Below, one piece after another: positions 19,073 to 28,603 of a stretch of 64,000 bases of DNA. The notes under the pieces are model-generated. The model saw only the letters and a list, made by a program, of their open reading frames with translations. It was not told where the DNA came from and did not search any database. Both the position numbers and the translations under genes were made by a program. Within the stretch, counting starts at the first letter, position 1, and each line of letters begins with the position of its first letter. This DNA is from Thermodesulfovibrionales bacterium (lineage in GTDB: Bacteria; Nitrospirota; Thermodesulfovibrionia; Thermodesulfovibrionales; Dissulfurispiraceae), in the NCBI GenBank assembly GCA_020062545.1, contig JAGUWD010000020.1, positions 62,001-126,000 on the forward strand, given 5' to 3'.

Positions 19073-19300
19073 TTAAGTATTTTTTATTCCAAGAAAATCT
19101 TTAAGTTTATCCATATCTAATTTTGCCGATTCCACATTTAACTGTTTCAATTTTTCGTAGAGTTCTTCCCTGTAAATAGGAAGTTCGCGAGGCGCCTCAA
19201 TTCCAAGCTTAACAAAACCGTTACCGATCTCGACAATTTTAATTTTAATATTGTCCCCGATGTTTATAGTCTGATTTGCTTTTCGTGTTAGAACAAGCAT
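19073..19300 (-). CDS. csrA: Carbon storage regulator CsrA
   Basis: MLVLTRKANQTINIGDNIKIKIVEIGNGFVKLGIEAPRELPIYREELY. Confidence 0.96.
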   Translation of the reverse strand: MLVLTRKANQTINIGDNIKIKIVEIGNGFVKLGIEAPRELPIYREELYEKLKQLNVESAKLDMDKLKDFLGIKNT

Positions 19301-19361
19301 TTTAGTAGCCAGTGACCAGTGGCCTGTAGCAATTTTTTGGTTTTCTATCTTCTGTCATCTG

Positions 19362-21125
19362 TTATTTGATAAAATCAAATAGGCTTGTCCTCAAGAAATT
19401 TGATGAAGCTACACGCAGGCTCTCAAGTGCAGCCTGACTCTGCGCAAGTTCCGCAGTCAGTTTTGGGATATCTGCATCCTGATCATTAGAAAGATAAGTC
19501 TGAATATCATATTCCCTATTGTCTTGAAATCTGAATTCCTGATCAAGTTTATTTAATCTGGCTCCCACCTCTGCCTGCTGCTGATAAACCTTTTCTGCCA
19601 CCTTGTTAATATAATCAAGCGCCTTTTGTATTCTACCAACATCATTCATTTCGAGGGAGACTTTTAAGAAGTGCAGTGCCCTCAATACATTGTTGTCGTT
19701 CAGGTAGTTATTGTTGAAACTGTAGTAATTTGAATTTAGTACTGAGAAGTCGCTGATATCAGAGCCTCCAGCACCTATACCAGTAGTATCTACCGTATCA
19801 AATCCGAGTAAGTGCGCTGCTTTTGTATTTGTACTGCTCCACAGTAGATCAAGGGCATCTGCATTGCCTGCGTCGCTTGCAATAGTAAACTTCTTGGTTG
19901 CAGAATTGTAGGAAACGGTATATGTGTTTGCAGAGGCAGTCGCAGATTCCAATGCACTTTTTATAGCTGTACCCAATTGTGTCGGGGTATATGTCCCCTG
20001 AGTTATAACCGCTGTTCCGTTCACAGCACCCTCTTTAATGTAAATCTGGTCGTTGGAGTTGTTTATTACTATATCATCATTACTCGTAAGGTTGGTAACG
20101 TAGTTGTAATTTGTAATATTTGTGCCGAGAGTCATGTTCGTTATTCCGAGCGGGTCATATGCAAGTCTATTAAGTCCTGTGCCTGCACCGTCCGATGTGC
20201 TCACAGTTATTTTTATTTTGTCGGAACTGCCAATAGGGTTTGATGCAACAACTATCCTGTAATCAGGACTTGCCGATGTGCCGAAATTCACAACTTCTGC
20301 CTTTACACCAGCATTTGCAGTATTGATAGTATTCCTGACATCATTGAGCGTAGCATTAGGAGCAATTGTAATGTTTACAGGCGTGGTATCATTTTCTCCC
20401 ACTGTTACGGTTAAAGTCCCTCCGTTGACTGTGAATACATCTGATGAAGGGTTTGTAAAACTTCCCGAAGAAGTATAGATTGCAGAAATAGGGTCTGCAT
20501 CGGGAATTGTAATAGTTCCGTTATTATTCCAATTATACGGCGGCAGGACAGCATTTGGTGGGTCTGTTGAATTTACCCGCTTGAAGCTGAATAATTCACT
20601 CGCTGGAATATTTAATCCAATCTCTATGCTCTGACTTATACTTATTTCGAAAATATTGGTATCGGCAACAAACTCACCCGTGTTGACATCGATGGGTGCA
20701 ATATTCGATTTGAATCCAGAGAATATATATCTATCGCCGACTTTCGTATTTGCAATGCCAACAGCGCTTTCAAACAGAACACCAATCTCTTTTGCTATCA
20801 TAAGTCTTGAATTTGCATCGGTGGTCCCTGTTGCTCCGCTCAGTGCAAGTTCTTTTGCCCTTGTTAAAATATCATTTAACCCCGACAATGACGAATCTGC
20901 AGCCTCAAGAGAGCCTTTGGCTGAATCTATTGCCCTTTTGTATTCGCCAATTGCCGATATATGTGTTGTGTAACCAATAATCCTCGACATTGCTGTAGGA
21001 TCATCAGAAGGACGATTAATCTTTTTTTGTGTTGAGATCTGCTCACTTGCTTTAAATACAGTCTCCATATTCTTCTGCATATCAGAAAGGAACCTGTCAT
21101 AAAACATCTTTGTGGTAATTCTCAT
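19362..21125 (-). CDS. flgL: Flagellar hook-associated protein 3 (FlgL) with large central insertion
   Basis: MRITTKMFYDRFLSDMQKNMETVFKASEQISTQKKINRPSDDPTAMSRIIGY; C-terminal axial helix. Confidence 0.94.
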   Translation of the reverse strand: MRITTKMFYDRFLSDMQKNMETVFKASEQISTQKKINRPSDDPTAMSRIIGYTTHISAIGEYKRAIDSAKGSLEAADSSLSGLNDILTRAKELALSGATGTTDANSRLMIAKEIGVLFESAVGIANTKVGDRYIFSGFKSNIAPIDVNTGEFVADTNIFEISISQSIEIGLNIPASELFSFKRVNSTDPPNAVLPPYNWNNNGTITIPDADPISAIYTSSGSFTNPSSDVFTVNGGTLTVTVGENDTTPVNITIAPNATLNDVRNTINTANAGVKAEVVNFGTSASPDYRIVVASNPIGSSDKIKITVSTSDGAGTGLNRLAYDPLGITNMTLGTNITNYNYVTNLTSNDDIVINNSNDQIYIKEGAVNGTAVITQGTYTPTQLGTAIKSALESATASANTYTVSYNSATKKFTIASDAGNADALDLLWSSTNTKAAHLLGFDTVDTTGIGAGGSDISDFSVLNSNYYSFNNNYLNDNNVLRALHFLKVSLEMNDVGRIQKALDYINKVAEKVYQQQAEVGARLNKLDQEFRFQDNREYDIQTYLSNDQDADIPKLTAELAQSQAALESLRVASSNFLRTSLFDFIK

Positions 21126-21137
21126 CTATACCTCCTG

Positions 21138-21212
21138 ATTTAGTAGCCAGTTACCAGTAACCTGTAGCCAGGAAAAATAATCTGGCTACTGACCACTGGC
21201 TACCAATCATTA
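21138..21212. repeat. Heptad repeat inverted pair (CCAGTAG type) between flgK and flgL
   Basis: tagtagccagttaccagtaacctgtagccagg ... ctggctactgaccactggctaccaatc. Confidence 0.85.
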
Positions 21213-23645
21213 TCTCCCTGCCATATTTATAAGTGCATCCAGGAGGCTATCTGCAACGCTTATCATCTTTGCAGCAGCCTCAAAAGATTTCTGGTATTTA
21301 ATAAGATTTGCAGCTTCTTCATCCAGATTGACTCCAGATGCCTCCTGCCTTTTCCTCTCCAGTTCTTCAACCATAGTATTGTGAAATTTCTGGCTTATCT
21401 TTGCCGAGTTTGCTTCTACACTGACATCTGTGACTATCGCTCTGTAATAATCAATAGGTGTGCTACCTTTTATAAAACCACTTCCTGCAAAAGAAGCAAT
21501 CAGCTTTGCATTACTATTGTCGCCGGGTAAAATTGGATAAACTTCAAAATCGCTCAAATCAGAACCGCCAACGCTAATAATAGAGTTAGAGTTAAACCCA
21601 AAAATATTTTCTACGGTAGTTGTTGTATTAGTCCAGTCTAAAATAATGCTATTGATATTTCCAGCGTCATTTTGGATAGTATATTTTTTAGTAGCAGTAC
21701 TATATGAAATAGTGTAAGTATCACTTGTAGTATTAGCATCTTCCAAGGCTTTTTTTAGCACAGCTGCAAGCTCATCCCTTGTATATATACCGCTTGGGAT
21801 AGTAACATCATTATACGAGTTTCCTCCGTCTTCGCTGAACCTGATTGTATTGTTTGAGCTACCTATAACAATTGACCCACCTTTGATTTCGTTAATGCTT
21901 TCAGCATACCCACTTTGAGGAATAACGGAATCAGCATTAGAGGTAAATCCGAAAAGATCCTCGGCTGTTGTGCTTTGCGATGTCCAGCTAATGGTAACGC
22001 TGCCTGCAACTGTGTTGTTTGTAACCCTAAACTTATTTATCTGGGCGTCGAAAGCTACAGTGACAGCGCCGGCTCCAAGCAAGGCATTTAATCGTGTCTG
22101 GAGTTCATTTGCAAGTTCGAATCTGTTATAACTGCCGTTGGAAAGCGTAACAGGATTACCGTTAACAATAATTGTATCATTCACACCTGTTGTTATCGTA
22201 AATTTCGTATCCAGATCTCCTGATGCAGCAGCTACCTTATTTGGGTCTGAAACCGCTACATCCATATTCGCTGCAGCATTAGCATAAGGGCGTATAGTGA
22301 ATGTTTCAAAGGTCGGAGAAGTGGCTAACAAGTTAGCCTGCGTGCCATCTATCTTAACATCGATGCCATAGAATTTAAGAGTTCTTTCATTTGCAACAGT
22401 AGTATCTATATTAATCTTTTCAGGATCAATAGTTGTCCATGTCTTACCATCTGTTGATTCTTGAACACGCCAGTAAATATCTATAGCACCAGCTTCTTCT
22501 TTTTGGTATTCGGCCTGTTGCGAAGCAGGCAATCCCGCATATTTCGTACTATCTATATAGTCAATCTTATACTGTTTCTCAAAATCCACCATATGAAGAT
22601 TCGATATTGTCACATTGGCATCTGTAATAGACCCTCCTGATACACTGGAATCTTTTGTTGTAAAAGGATTGCTTATATTGGTGAAAAAATAATTTCCTGT
22701 AGAGCTATCAAGCCCATAACCGCTTGTATGATATTGATTTATTGTTAGAGTAAGGTCTAATGCAAAGGCATTCAGCCTGTTCATATAGTCGGGTATTACT
22801 GTTTCTCTTAAATCAATGTTTGTCTTTAGCTCTCCACTCGATATGTCATTAGTGATTTCCTTTATCTCCCCTGGCAATGTTATATAAAAATGCATATTAT
22901 TGTCTGTGTCAGTCGAAACGCTCATTGTATAAGTCTTTCCACCATCAATAATTGGCACTCCTCCTATCAAAACAGAGTACCTACCAACATTATCCTCAAA
23001 TGTGCTGACCCTTACTATTTCATTAAGCCTCTCAACAAGAATGTCTCTCTGATCTTTTAAATCCAATGCGCCTGGAGACGTTGATATTTGCTCATTCAAA
23101 TCAGCTATCTTTTTTGCAATGCTGTTTACTTCATCTACAAGGCTCTGGCTACTCTTAAATAATTCTGTTCTCTCATCATCTATAGAAGAGTAAGCTCTGC
23201 TTATACGTGAGGTAAGATATTCGGCCTTTTTAATTAACAGCGTCCTCTGTGCATATCCTTCTGGATTCTGCGATACCTCCTGCCATGCATTGAAGAAATC
23301 GGTAATTACAGGACTTATCCCTGTATCTGATGCCTCATTAAAAATATTTTCTACCTTTAAAATAGACTTTTGATATGCGTCCCAGTATGAAAAATTCGAT
23401 TTTTCTGTTCTTACCTGCAAAGTGGTAAATGCATCATACATCCTTTTTATCTCTGTAATACTAACTCCTCTGCCTGTCATGCCGACAGAGGTTATTGTTC
23501 CTGTTGGTATGTTTTGAAAAACAACATCCTGTCTTGTATAACCAGGTGTCGAGGCATTGGCAATATTATGGGCTGTGGTATCAAGCGCCCTTCTTGTCGT
23601 CAGCAAGGCGGTTTTGCCGATGTCAAACAGACCCAGTACAGCCAT
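21210..23645 (-). CDS. flgK: Flagellar hook-associated protein 1 (FlgK)
   Basis: FDIGKTALLTTRRALDTTAHNIANASTPGYTRQDVVF; C-terminal VNLDEEAANLIKYQKSFEAAAKMI. Confidence 0.95.
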   Translation of the reverse strand: MAVLGLFDIGKTALLTTRRALDTTAHNIANASTPGYTRQDVVFQNIPTGTITSVGMTGRGVSITEIKRMYDAFTTLQVRTEKSNFSYWDAYQKSILKVENIFNEASDTGISPVITDFFNAWQEVSQNPEGYAQRTLLIKKAEYLTSRISRAYSSIDDERTELFKSSQSLVDEVNSIAKKIADLNEQISTSPGALDLKDQRDILVERLNEIVRVSTFEDNVGRYSVLIGGVPIIDGGKTYTMSVSTDTDNNMHFYITLPGEIKEITNDISSGELKTNIDLRETVIPDYMNRLNAFALDLTLTINQYHTSGYGLDSSTGNYFFTNISNPFTTKDSSVSGGSITDANVTISNLHMVDFEKQYKIDYIDSTKYAGLPASQQAEYQKEEAGAIDIYWRVQESTDGKTWTTIDPEKINIDTTVANERTLKFYGIDVKIDGTQANLLATSPTFETFTIRPYANAAANMDVAVSDPNKVAAASGDLDTKFTITTGVNDTIIVNGNPVTLSNGSYNRFELANELQTRLNALLGAGAVTVAFDAQINKFRVTNNTVAGSVTISWTSQSTTAEDLFGFTSNADSVIPQSGYAESINEIKGGSIVIGSSNNTIRFSEDGGNSYNDVTIPSGIYTRDELAAVLKKALEDANTTSDTYTISYSTATKKYTIQNDAGNINSIILDWTNTTTTVENIFGFNSNSIISVGGSDLSDFEVYPILPGDNSNAKLIASFAGSGFIKGSTPIDYYRAIVTDVSVEANSAKISQKFHNTMVEELERKRQEASGVNLDEEAANLIKYQKSFEAAAKMISVADSLLDALINMAGR

Positions 23646-24083
23646 TTATGCCTCCACCGATATCTTCTGGCGTGCGCTTACATCAAAGTTATTCAAGAAA
23701 TTATATGAGGTCTTTATATAATAAAGGGACTTCTCAATCAATATGCTGTTAAATCTGTTAAGCTCTGATATGCTGTGAATTATGGATGTAAACCTGGAGG
23801 CTATGCTCGTCAATCTCTCCCTGTAACTGTTTTCTGCCATCCCGGCAACCTCGGATATGGTCTTATTTTTAAAACCGAGATTATCCAGTATCTTTTCACG
23901 GGTCTCATCGCATACCCTTATCTGGGTTGTTATAGCCTCTTTGTCGCACAGCAACTGCTCAAGTGCCCTTGGATCAAGGCTCGCTATAACATCCTTCTCT
24001 TTTTGCAAAAGCTCAACCAGTTGCGTACAAAGAGAAAACTCCTTCTCCAGCACATCGATTAAATCCTCATACAAGTGAGTCAA
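23646..24083 (-). CDS. flgN: FlgN-type flagellar export chaperone
   Basis: 145 aa helical protein between flgM and flgK; EDLIDVLEKEFSLCTQLVELLQKEKDVIASLDPRALEQLLCDKEAI. Confidence 0.85.
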   Translation of the reverse strand: MTHLYEDLIDVLEKEFSLCTQLVELLQKEKDVIASLDPRALEQLLCDKEAITTQIRVCDETREKILDNLGFKNKTISEVAGMAENSYRERLTSIASRFTSIIHSISELNRFNSILIEKSLYYIKTSYNFLNNFDVSARQKISVEA

Positions 24084-24360
24084 TGATAGCCTCCTTCAAA
24101 AGTTTGCCTGCTACTGCCTCGCCTTTGACATCATAGGTTCCGGCATTGATAGCGTTTTTAATTTCATCCACACGGTCTGTCCGTATCTCGGGGAGTTTAC
24201 TAACCTCCACCTGGAGCCTGCCAATCTCTTTGGCCCTTTCCGAGACCGTTACCTGATCCTTGGATAAAACCTCCTCGGATCTTTCCCCTCCTTTTTCCTT
24301 AGGCTTGTCGGGCTTCTGTAAATTAGGCCCAACAACTTCTAACTTATCCGTTATTCTCAT
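24067..24360 (-). CDS. flgM: Anti-sigma-28 factor FlgM
   Basis: DQVTVSERAKEIGRLQVEVSKLPEIRTDRVDEIKNAINAGTYDVKGEAVAGKLLKEAI. Confidence 0.9.
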   Translation of the reverse strand: MRITDKLEVVGPNLQKPDKPKEKGGERSEEVLSKDQVTVSERAKEIGRLQVEVSKLPEIRTDRVDEIKNAINAGTYDVKGEAVAGKLLKEAIIDSLV

Positions 24361-24384
24361 CTTCTTATCCTCCTTGTTTTGTTA

Positions 24385-24408
24385 ATATAGGTCTTATAAG
24401 ACCTATAT
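24385..24408. repeat. 24-bp perfect palindrome in flgM 5' leader
   Basis: ATATAGGTCTTATAAGACCTATAT. Confidence 0.9.
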
Positions 24409-24412
24409 CTAT

Positions 24413-24439
24413 ATATCGGAGGATTTAAACAAAAATTAA
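24413..24439 (-). promoter_or_regulatory. Candidate sigma-28 (FliA) promoter for flgM-flgN-flgK-flgL
   Basis: minus strand TTAATTTT-N11-TCCGATAT versus consensus TAAAGTTT-N11-GCCGATAA, ~50 nt upstream of flgM. Confidence 0.45.
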
Positions 24440-25128
24440 CCAATCATGCCCGTTGGATCTACCGGCACCCCGTCTTTCCTTACCTCAAAGTGCAGATGGG
24501 GACCTGTGGACCTCCCGGATGAGCCTGACAGTGACAAAATGCTATTTTTATCAACAACATCGCCGGTCTTTACGAGATTTAAAGAATTATGGGCATAAAG
24601 GCTGGTCAGTCCATTCCCATGATCCACAATTACAGTGTTACCATATCCAGACAACAGCCCGCTGAATACCACCTTTCCTTCTCTGGCAGCTTTTACATGG
24701 CTGCCTTCGGGCATTGCAATATCTATTCCGTTGTGATGCCTCAGCCTTCCATCAATAGGGTCATGCCTCAAACCGTATCTTGAAGTCACTTTACCCACTG
24801 CAGGAAGTTTCAGTTTTCCGTCAAATAATAAAGTGTTTTGAGGTAACGTATTTGGGGATTTTGTATCCTGAATGCCTGCTGATGGGGTCCTTAAAAAGAA
24901 ATCACCAACGCCTATGCCCCTTTCGGTAATAGACCTGGCAATCTCTGATGTTATATAAGGCATATAAGTCGAAACAGTCCTGTCTTTGCCAAAGGATGTC
25001 TGCTCCATCATTATCCTTAAAAACTCGTTCAAAAAAACGGTTTCTATCTGCTTTGCCATGACCTTTGGGTCTGTTGAGTCCTTGATTTGGAACTCAGGAT
25101 TTGGAGTTATGCCTGTTACTGTCTTCAC
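24436..25128 (-). CDS. FlgJ rod-binding domain fused to M23 peptidase
   Basis: N-term MAKQIETVFLNEFLRIMMEQTSFGKD...ITSEIARSITERGIGVGDFFL; C-term RHHNGIDIAMPEGSHVKAAREGKVVFSG...GPHLHFEVRKDGVPVDP. Confidence 0.9.
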   Translation of the reverse strand: MKTVTGITPNPEFQIKDSTDPKVMAKQIETVFLNEFLRIMMEQTSFGKDRTVSTYMPYITSEIARSITERGIGVGDFFLRTPSAGIQDTKSPNTLPQNTLLFDGKLKLPAVGKVTSRYGLRHDPIDGRLRHHNGIDIAMPEGSHVKAAREGKVVFSGLLSGYGNTVIVDHGNGLTSLYAHNSLNLVKTGDVVDKNSILSLSGSSGRSTGPHLHFEVRKDGVPVDPTGMIG

Positions 25129-26285
25129 ATTATCACCAGTTCTGCCTTAAGACTTCCGGATGTCTTAATTGCTTGCAAAATTGCTATCAGATCCTTTGGC
25201 GTTACACCCAACACGTTGAGTGCCTTGACAAGTTCGCCGATTGTTGTTCCCTTTACCTCTACCAATGGCGCCTTTTTCTCTTCTGCCTTCATTTCTATTT
25301 TTGGAACAACCGCTGTTGCAGCCTTTTCAGGTGCCAACGGAGGAGGTTGCGATACCTGATATTCAACTTTTATCTCTATAGTTAATCCTCCGTGGGCAAG
25401 GGCAATTGGACTGATGGTTACATTGTCTCCTATGACAATTGTGCCTGTCTTTTCATTGATAACAACCCTCGCAGGCACATCCACATCAACATTTATGAGT
25501 TCTATTTTTGACATCAAATCCACTACCCTGTTCGCATAGGCATCAGGTACTTTTATGGAGACAACAGAAGGACCCTCGGCCCTGGCAAAGACCCCTCCAA
25601 GACCCATATTGATCCTATCAGCGGTCTTTTTGGCGGTTGTAATATCCTGAACGGTCAACAAGAGATCCAGCCTGTTTTTGTCGTTTAATTGCACAGGCAC
25701 CTCTTTCTCCACAATTGCGCCGTTAGGCACAGTGCCTACATTTGGATGGTTCTTAATTGCCTGCGCACCGGCGCCACCGGCCAGAAATCCGCCGATAGAT
25801 ACAGGGCCCTGTGCAACTGCATAGACATTTCCATCAGGCCCCCTCAAAGGCGCCATTAAAAGAGTTCCTCCCTGAAGACTCTTTGCATCTCCGATGGACG
25901 ATACCTGCACATCCACCTTTGATCCAGGCTTTACCATAGTGGGCAGTTTTGCAGTAACTATTACTGCTGCTATATTCTTTGTCTTTCCCTTTATATCAGC
26001 AGCATTAACGCTGATCCCCATTCTGGTGAGCATATTGGCAAAGGGCTGGAATATGTACGTTCCGTCCTTATCGCCTGTCCCGTTGAGTCCGACAACAAGA
26101 CCGTATCCTATAAGTTCATTTTCCCTTATGCCGGAGAACGTGGCAATGTCTTTTATACGCTCGGCATGAGCAGAAGACAGAATACAGATAACAGATAACA
26201 GAGCACAGATAACAGAATATAGAGATGTCTTTCTCTGTCTGACTTCTGACTCCTGACTTCTGTCTTCTGTCGTTAGAATGGCCAT
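25125..26285 (-). CDS. flgI: Flagellar P-ring protein FlgI
   Basis: ERIKDIATFSGIRENELIGYGLVVGLNGTGDKDGTYIFQPFANMLTRMGI. Confidence 0.96.
   Translation of the reverse strand: MAILTTEDRSQESEVRQRKTSLYSVICALLSVICILSSAHAERIKDIATFSGIRENELIGYGLVVGLNGTGDKDGTYIFQPFANMLTRMGISVNAADIKGKTKNIAAVIVTAKLPTMVKPGSKVDVQVSSIGDAKSLQGGTLLMAPLRGPDGNVYAVAQGPVSIGGFLAGGAGAQAIKNHPNVGTVPNGAIVEKEVPVQLNDKNRLDLLLTVQDITTAKKTADRINMGLGGVFARAEGPSVVSIKVPDAYANRVVDLMSKIELINVDVDVPARVVINEKTGTIVIGDNVTISPIALAHGGLTIEIKVEYQVSQPPPLAPEKAATAVVPKIEMKAEEKKAPLVEVKGTTIGELVKALNVLGVTPKDLIAILQAIKTSGSLKAELVIM
26166..26278. repeat. Heptad repeats coincident with FlgI N-terminus and signal peptide
   Basis: cagaagacagaatacagataacagataacagagcacagataacagaatatagag ... 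ctctgtctgacttctgactcctgacttctgtcttctgtc. Confidence 0.9.
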
Positions 26286-27052
26286 ACCTTATCCAAAAAC
26301 CTCACCAACCAGCCCTGAGACTGCTTGTCATCCAGAACGCCGTCACCCACAAGATATATCTGGGCATCAGCCACATACTGCGATGAAATCGTATTATTCG
26401 GGGCTATATCATCAGGTCTGACAATACCCCTCAATACCAGTATCTCCTTTTCATTGTTCACTACGACCTCTTTCCTCGATTCAAGTACCAAATTTGAATT
26501 AGGCAAAACCTCCACAACTTTTGCCGTTACAGTTCCCGCAAGCTTGCCTTCCCTTGTTGTATCGCCTTTTCCTTTGAAATCGGATCCGGCCTTTCCTTTA
26601 GCAGACGGAGAAAACACATTCGTGCCTTTATAAAACCCATTTACCATGGGGAGCTTCTGTATGCCAAAGTCCGTATCCATACCGAAAAAATTCTCCAATC
26701 CATAATCACCAGAAGAATCACGGCTCGCATTAGTTGTTGCCTTTTTGGATGCAGTGGACTTTTCATTAATCAGTATGGTCACAAGGTCATTTACCCTTTT
26801 TGCCCTCCTGTCTTCAAAAAGGGATGCGCTGTCCTTCCACAGAGAACCTTCGGAAGAATAAATTTCTTTCTCCTTTGTCTCCACATACCTTGGCGGCATA
26901 GGCGCATTTTTTATCTCGCGAGCCTCTTTTAAACCGGAAGCACAACCAAACAAAACAGTAGCCAGTAACCAGTAGCCAGTAACTAATACGTAACGAGTAA
27001 CGAGTTTTTTTAACGCTTTACGATTGACGCTCCACGCTTGACGCTTTTTCAT
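26273..27052 (-). CDS. flgH: Flagellar L-ring lipoprotein FlgH
   Basis: Lipobox LFGC; LFEDRRAKRVNDLVTILINEKSTASKKATTNASRDSS; QYVADAQIYLVGDGVLDDKQSQGWLVRFLDKVWPF. Confidence 0.95.
   Translation of the reverse strand: MKKRQAWSVNRKALKKLVTRYVLVTGYWLLATVLFGCASGLKEAREIKNAPMPPRYVETKEKEIYSSEGSLWKDSASLFEDRRAKRVNDLVTILINEKSTASKKATTNASRDSSGDYGLENFFGMDTDFGIQKLPMVNGFYKGTNVFSPSAKGKAGSDFKGKGDTTREGKLAGTVTAKVVEVLPNSNLVLESRKEVVVNNEKEILVLRGIVRPDDIAPNNTISSQYVADAQIYLVGDGVLDDKQSQGWLVRFLDKVWPF
26956..27050. repeat. Heptad repeats coincident with FlgH signal peptide
   Basis: minus strand GCGTCAA GCGTGGA GCGTCAA TCGTAAA GCGTTAA then CTCGTTA CTCGTTA ... CTGGCTA CTGGTTA CTGGCTA. Confidence 0.9.
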
Positions 27053-27801
27053 ATCTTCACCCTCACTGTATTCGGTGATATTAAGACCCCGATAACCTCC
27101 TTTTTGGAGACATCACATAATACTTTCGCTGTTCCACCTACCACTGTGTCATTTTTCAATATTCCATGAGTCGATATAGCAACATTATCCCCTTCCACCA
27201 CAACATCCACCCTTTGTCCTCTTTTAATGCTCAACTGATTTGTCAGGTAATCGGCCCTTATAATAACTCCCTGTCCAATGTTGTTTTTAAGTATCTTTTT
27301 TTCAACATCATTTCTGCCCAGTACAGCACCAACAGGCAGTTTCGAGCTTTTTTGCTTTACAGCATAAAAATCATCCGCTGTTAGTACAGTCCCCTTTGTA
27401 AGGGGTCTTGAAGAAATAAAAACATCCACAAGAACATCATAAGACGCTTCAACAATTATATTTTTTCTACTCATTCTCTTCTTATCTCTAAGGTCAACCA
27501 TAAAATTCACTTTATTACGGCCAGCATATCCATTCATCGCAACAGCATTGATTTTATAGCCCTCTAAATTTTCTAAAGCATCCATCCCTTCAAGCACCCT
27601 CAGACCGGTAATTTCAACATCTTCAGAAACCGAATTTTTCAGCTCCCTCAGTATCATCCGGTTAATATCTGACATCAGGTTTTCCTTTTCAGCAGATTCA
27701 GATATACCGGTGAGCAGTAAGCAGTAAGCGCTAAGCACTAACAGATAGAAGATTATTTTCTTCCTATCGCCTATTGCCAATTGCCTATCGCCTTTCATCA
27801 T
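27049..27801 (-). CDS. flgA: Flagella basal body P-ring formation protein FlgA
   Basis: SSRPLTKGTVLTADDFYAVKQKSSKLPVGAV...GQGVIIRADYLTNQLSIKRGQRVDVVVEGDNVAISTHGILKNDTVVGGTAKV. Confidence 0.93.
   Translation of the reverse strand: MMKGDRQLAIGDRKKIIFYLLVLSAYCLLLTGISESAEKENLMSDINRMILRELKNSVSEDVEITGLRVLEGMDALENLEGYKINAVAMNGYAGRNKVNFMVDLRDKKRMSRKNIIVEASYDVLVDVFISSRPLTKGTVLTADDFYAVKQKSSKLPVGAVLGRNDVEKKILKNNIGQGVIIRADYLTNQLSIKRGQRVDVVVEGDNVAISTHGILKNDTVVGGTAKVLCDVSKKEVIGVLISPNTVRVKI
27708..27795. repeat. Heptad repeats coincident with FlgA signal peptide
   Basis: ggtgagcagtaagcagtaagcgctaagcactaac and cctatcgcctattgccaattgcctatcgcc. Confidence 0.85.
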
Positions 27802-28590
27802 CTATCTCCTCAACGCAGTAGCGGTCTGAAGCATCTCATCCGATGCCTGAACAGCCTTTGAATTAAGGTCATACGCCCTCTGGGCGATTATAAGATTTGC
27901 CAGCTCTTCCACGACATTAACATTGGACATCTCAAGGAAGCCTTGATTCAGGTTGCCCCGCCCCTCTGTGCCCGGAGTTCCGGTTGCGGCCTCTCCTGAT
28001 GCATCGGTGGAGAGGAACAGGTTTTTGCCAATTGCCTGAAGTCCGGCGGGATTTATGAATCTTGCTGTTTCGATAGTGCCAATCTCAACAGGCGTGGTGC
28101 TGCCTGCCTGCAGCACAGTGACGCGTCCATCAGAGGCTATAGTGATTTTGGTTGTATCTGAGGGGATGGTAATTGCCGGCTCAAGGGGATAGCCATCTGA
28201 AGTCACAATCCTTCCGTCCCTGTCAAGCTTAAATGCCCCCGCCCTCGTGTAAGCTATGGTTCCATCTGGCCTTGTAACCTGGAAAAAGCCGTCTCCCTCT
28301 ATAACAAGGTCAAGGTCATTGCCGGTATTGATGAAATCTCCCTGCGTGAAAAGCTTTTGCACAGCAACGGGCTTGACGCCGAGACCGATCTGTATTCCTG
28401 TCGGCAATTGGACACCTTCTCCTGATGGCGCACCCGGGGCCTTTATTGTCTGATAAACCAAATCCTGAAAATCGGCCCTGCCCCTCTTATAACCAACAGT
28501 ATTTACATTTGCAAGGTTATTCGATATAACATCCACATTAAGAGATTGTGCATGCATGCCTGTTGCTGCTGTAAAGAGTGACCTGATCAT
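27802..28590 (-). CDS. flgG: Flagellar distal rod protein FlgG
   Basis: [48 protein letters not shown]. Confidence 0.96.
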   Translation of the reverse strand: MIRSLFTAATGMHAQSLNVDVISNNLANVNTVGYKRGRADFQDLVYQTIKAPGAPSGEGVQLPTGIQIGLGVKPVAVQKLFTQGDFINTGNDLDLVIEGDGFFQVTRPDGTIAYTRAGAFKLDRDGRIVTSDGYPLEPAITIPSDTTKITIASDGRVTVLQAGSTTPVEIGTIETARFINPAGLQAIGKNLFLSTDASGEAATGTPGTEGRGNLNQGFLEMSNVNVVEELANLIIAQRAYDLNSKAVQASDEMLQTATALRR

Positions 28591-28603
28591 TCCATATACC
28601 CCC

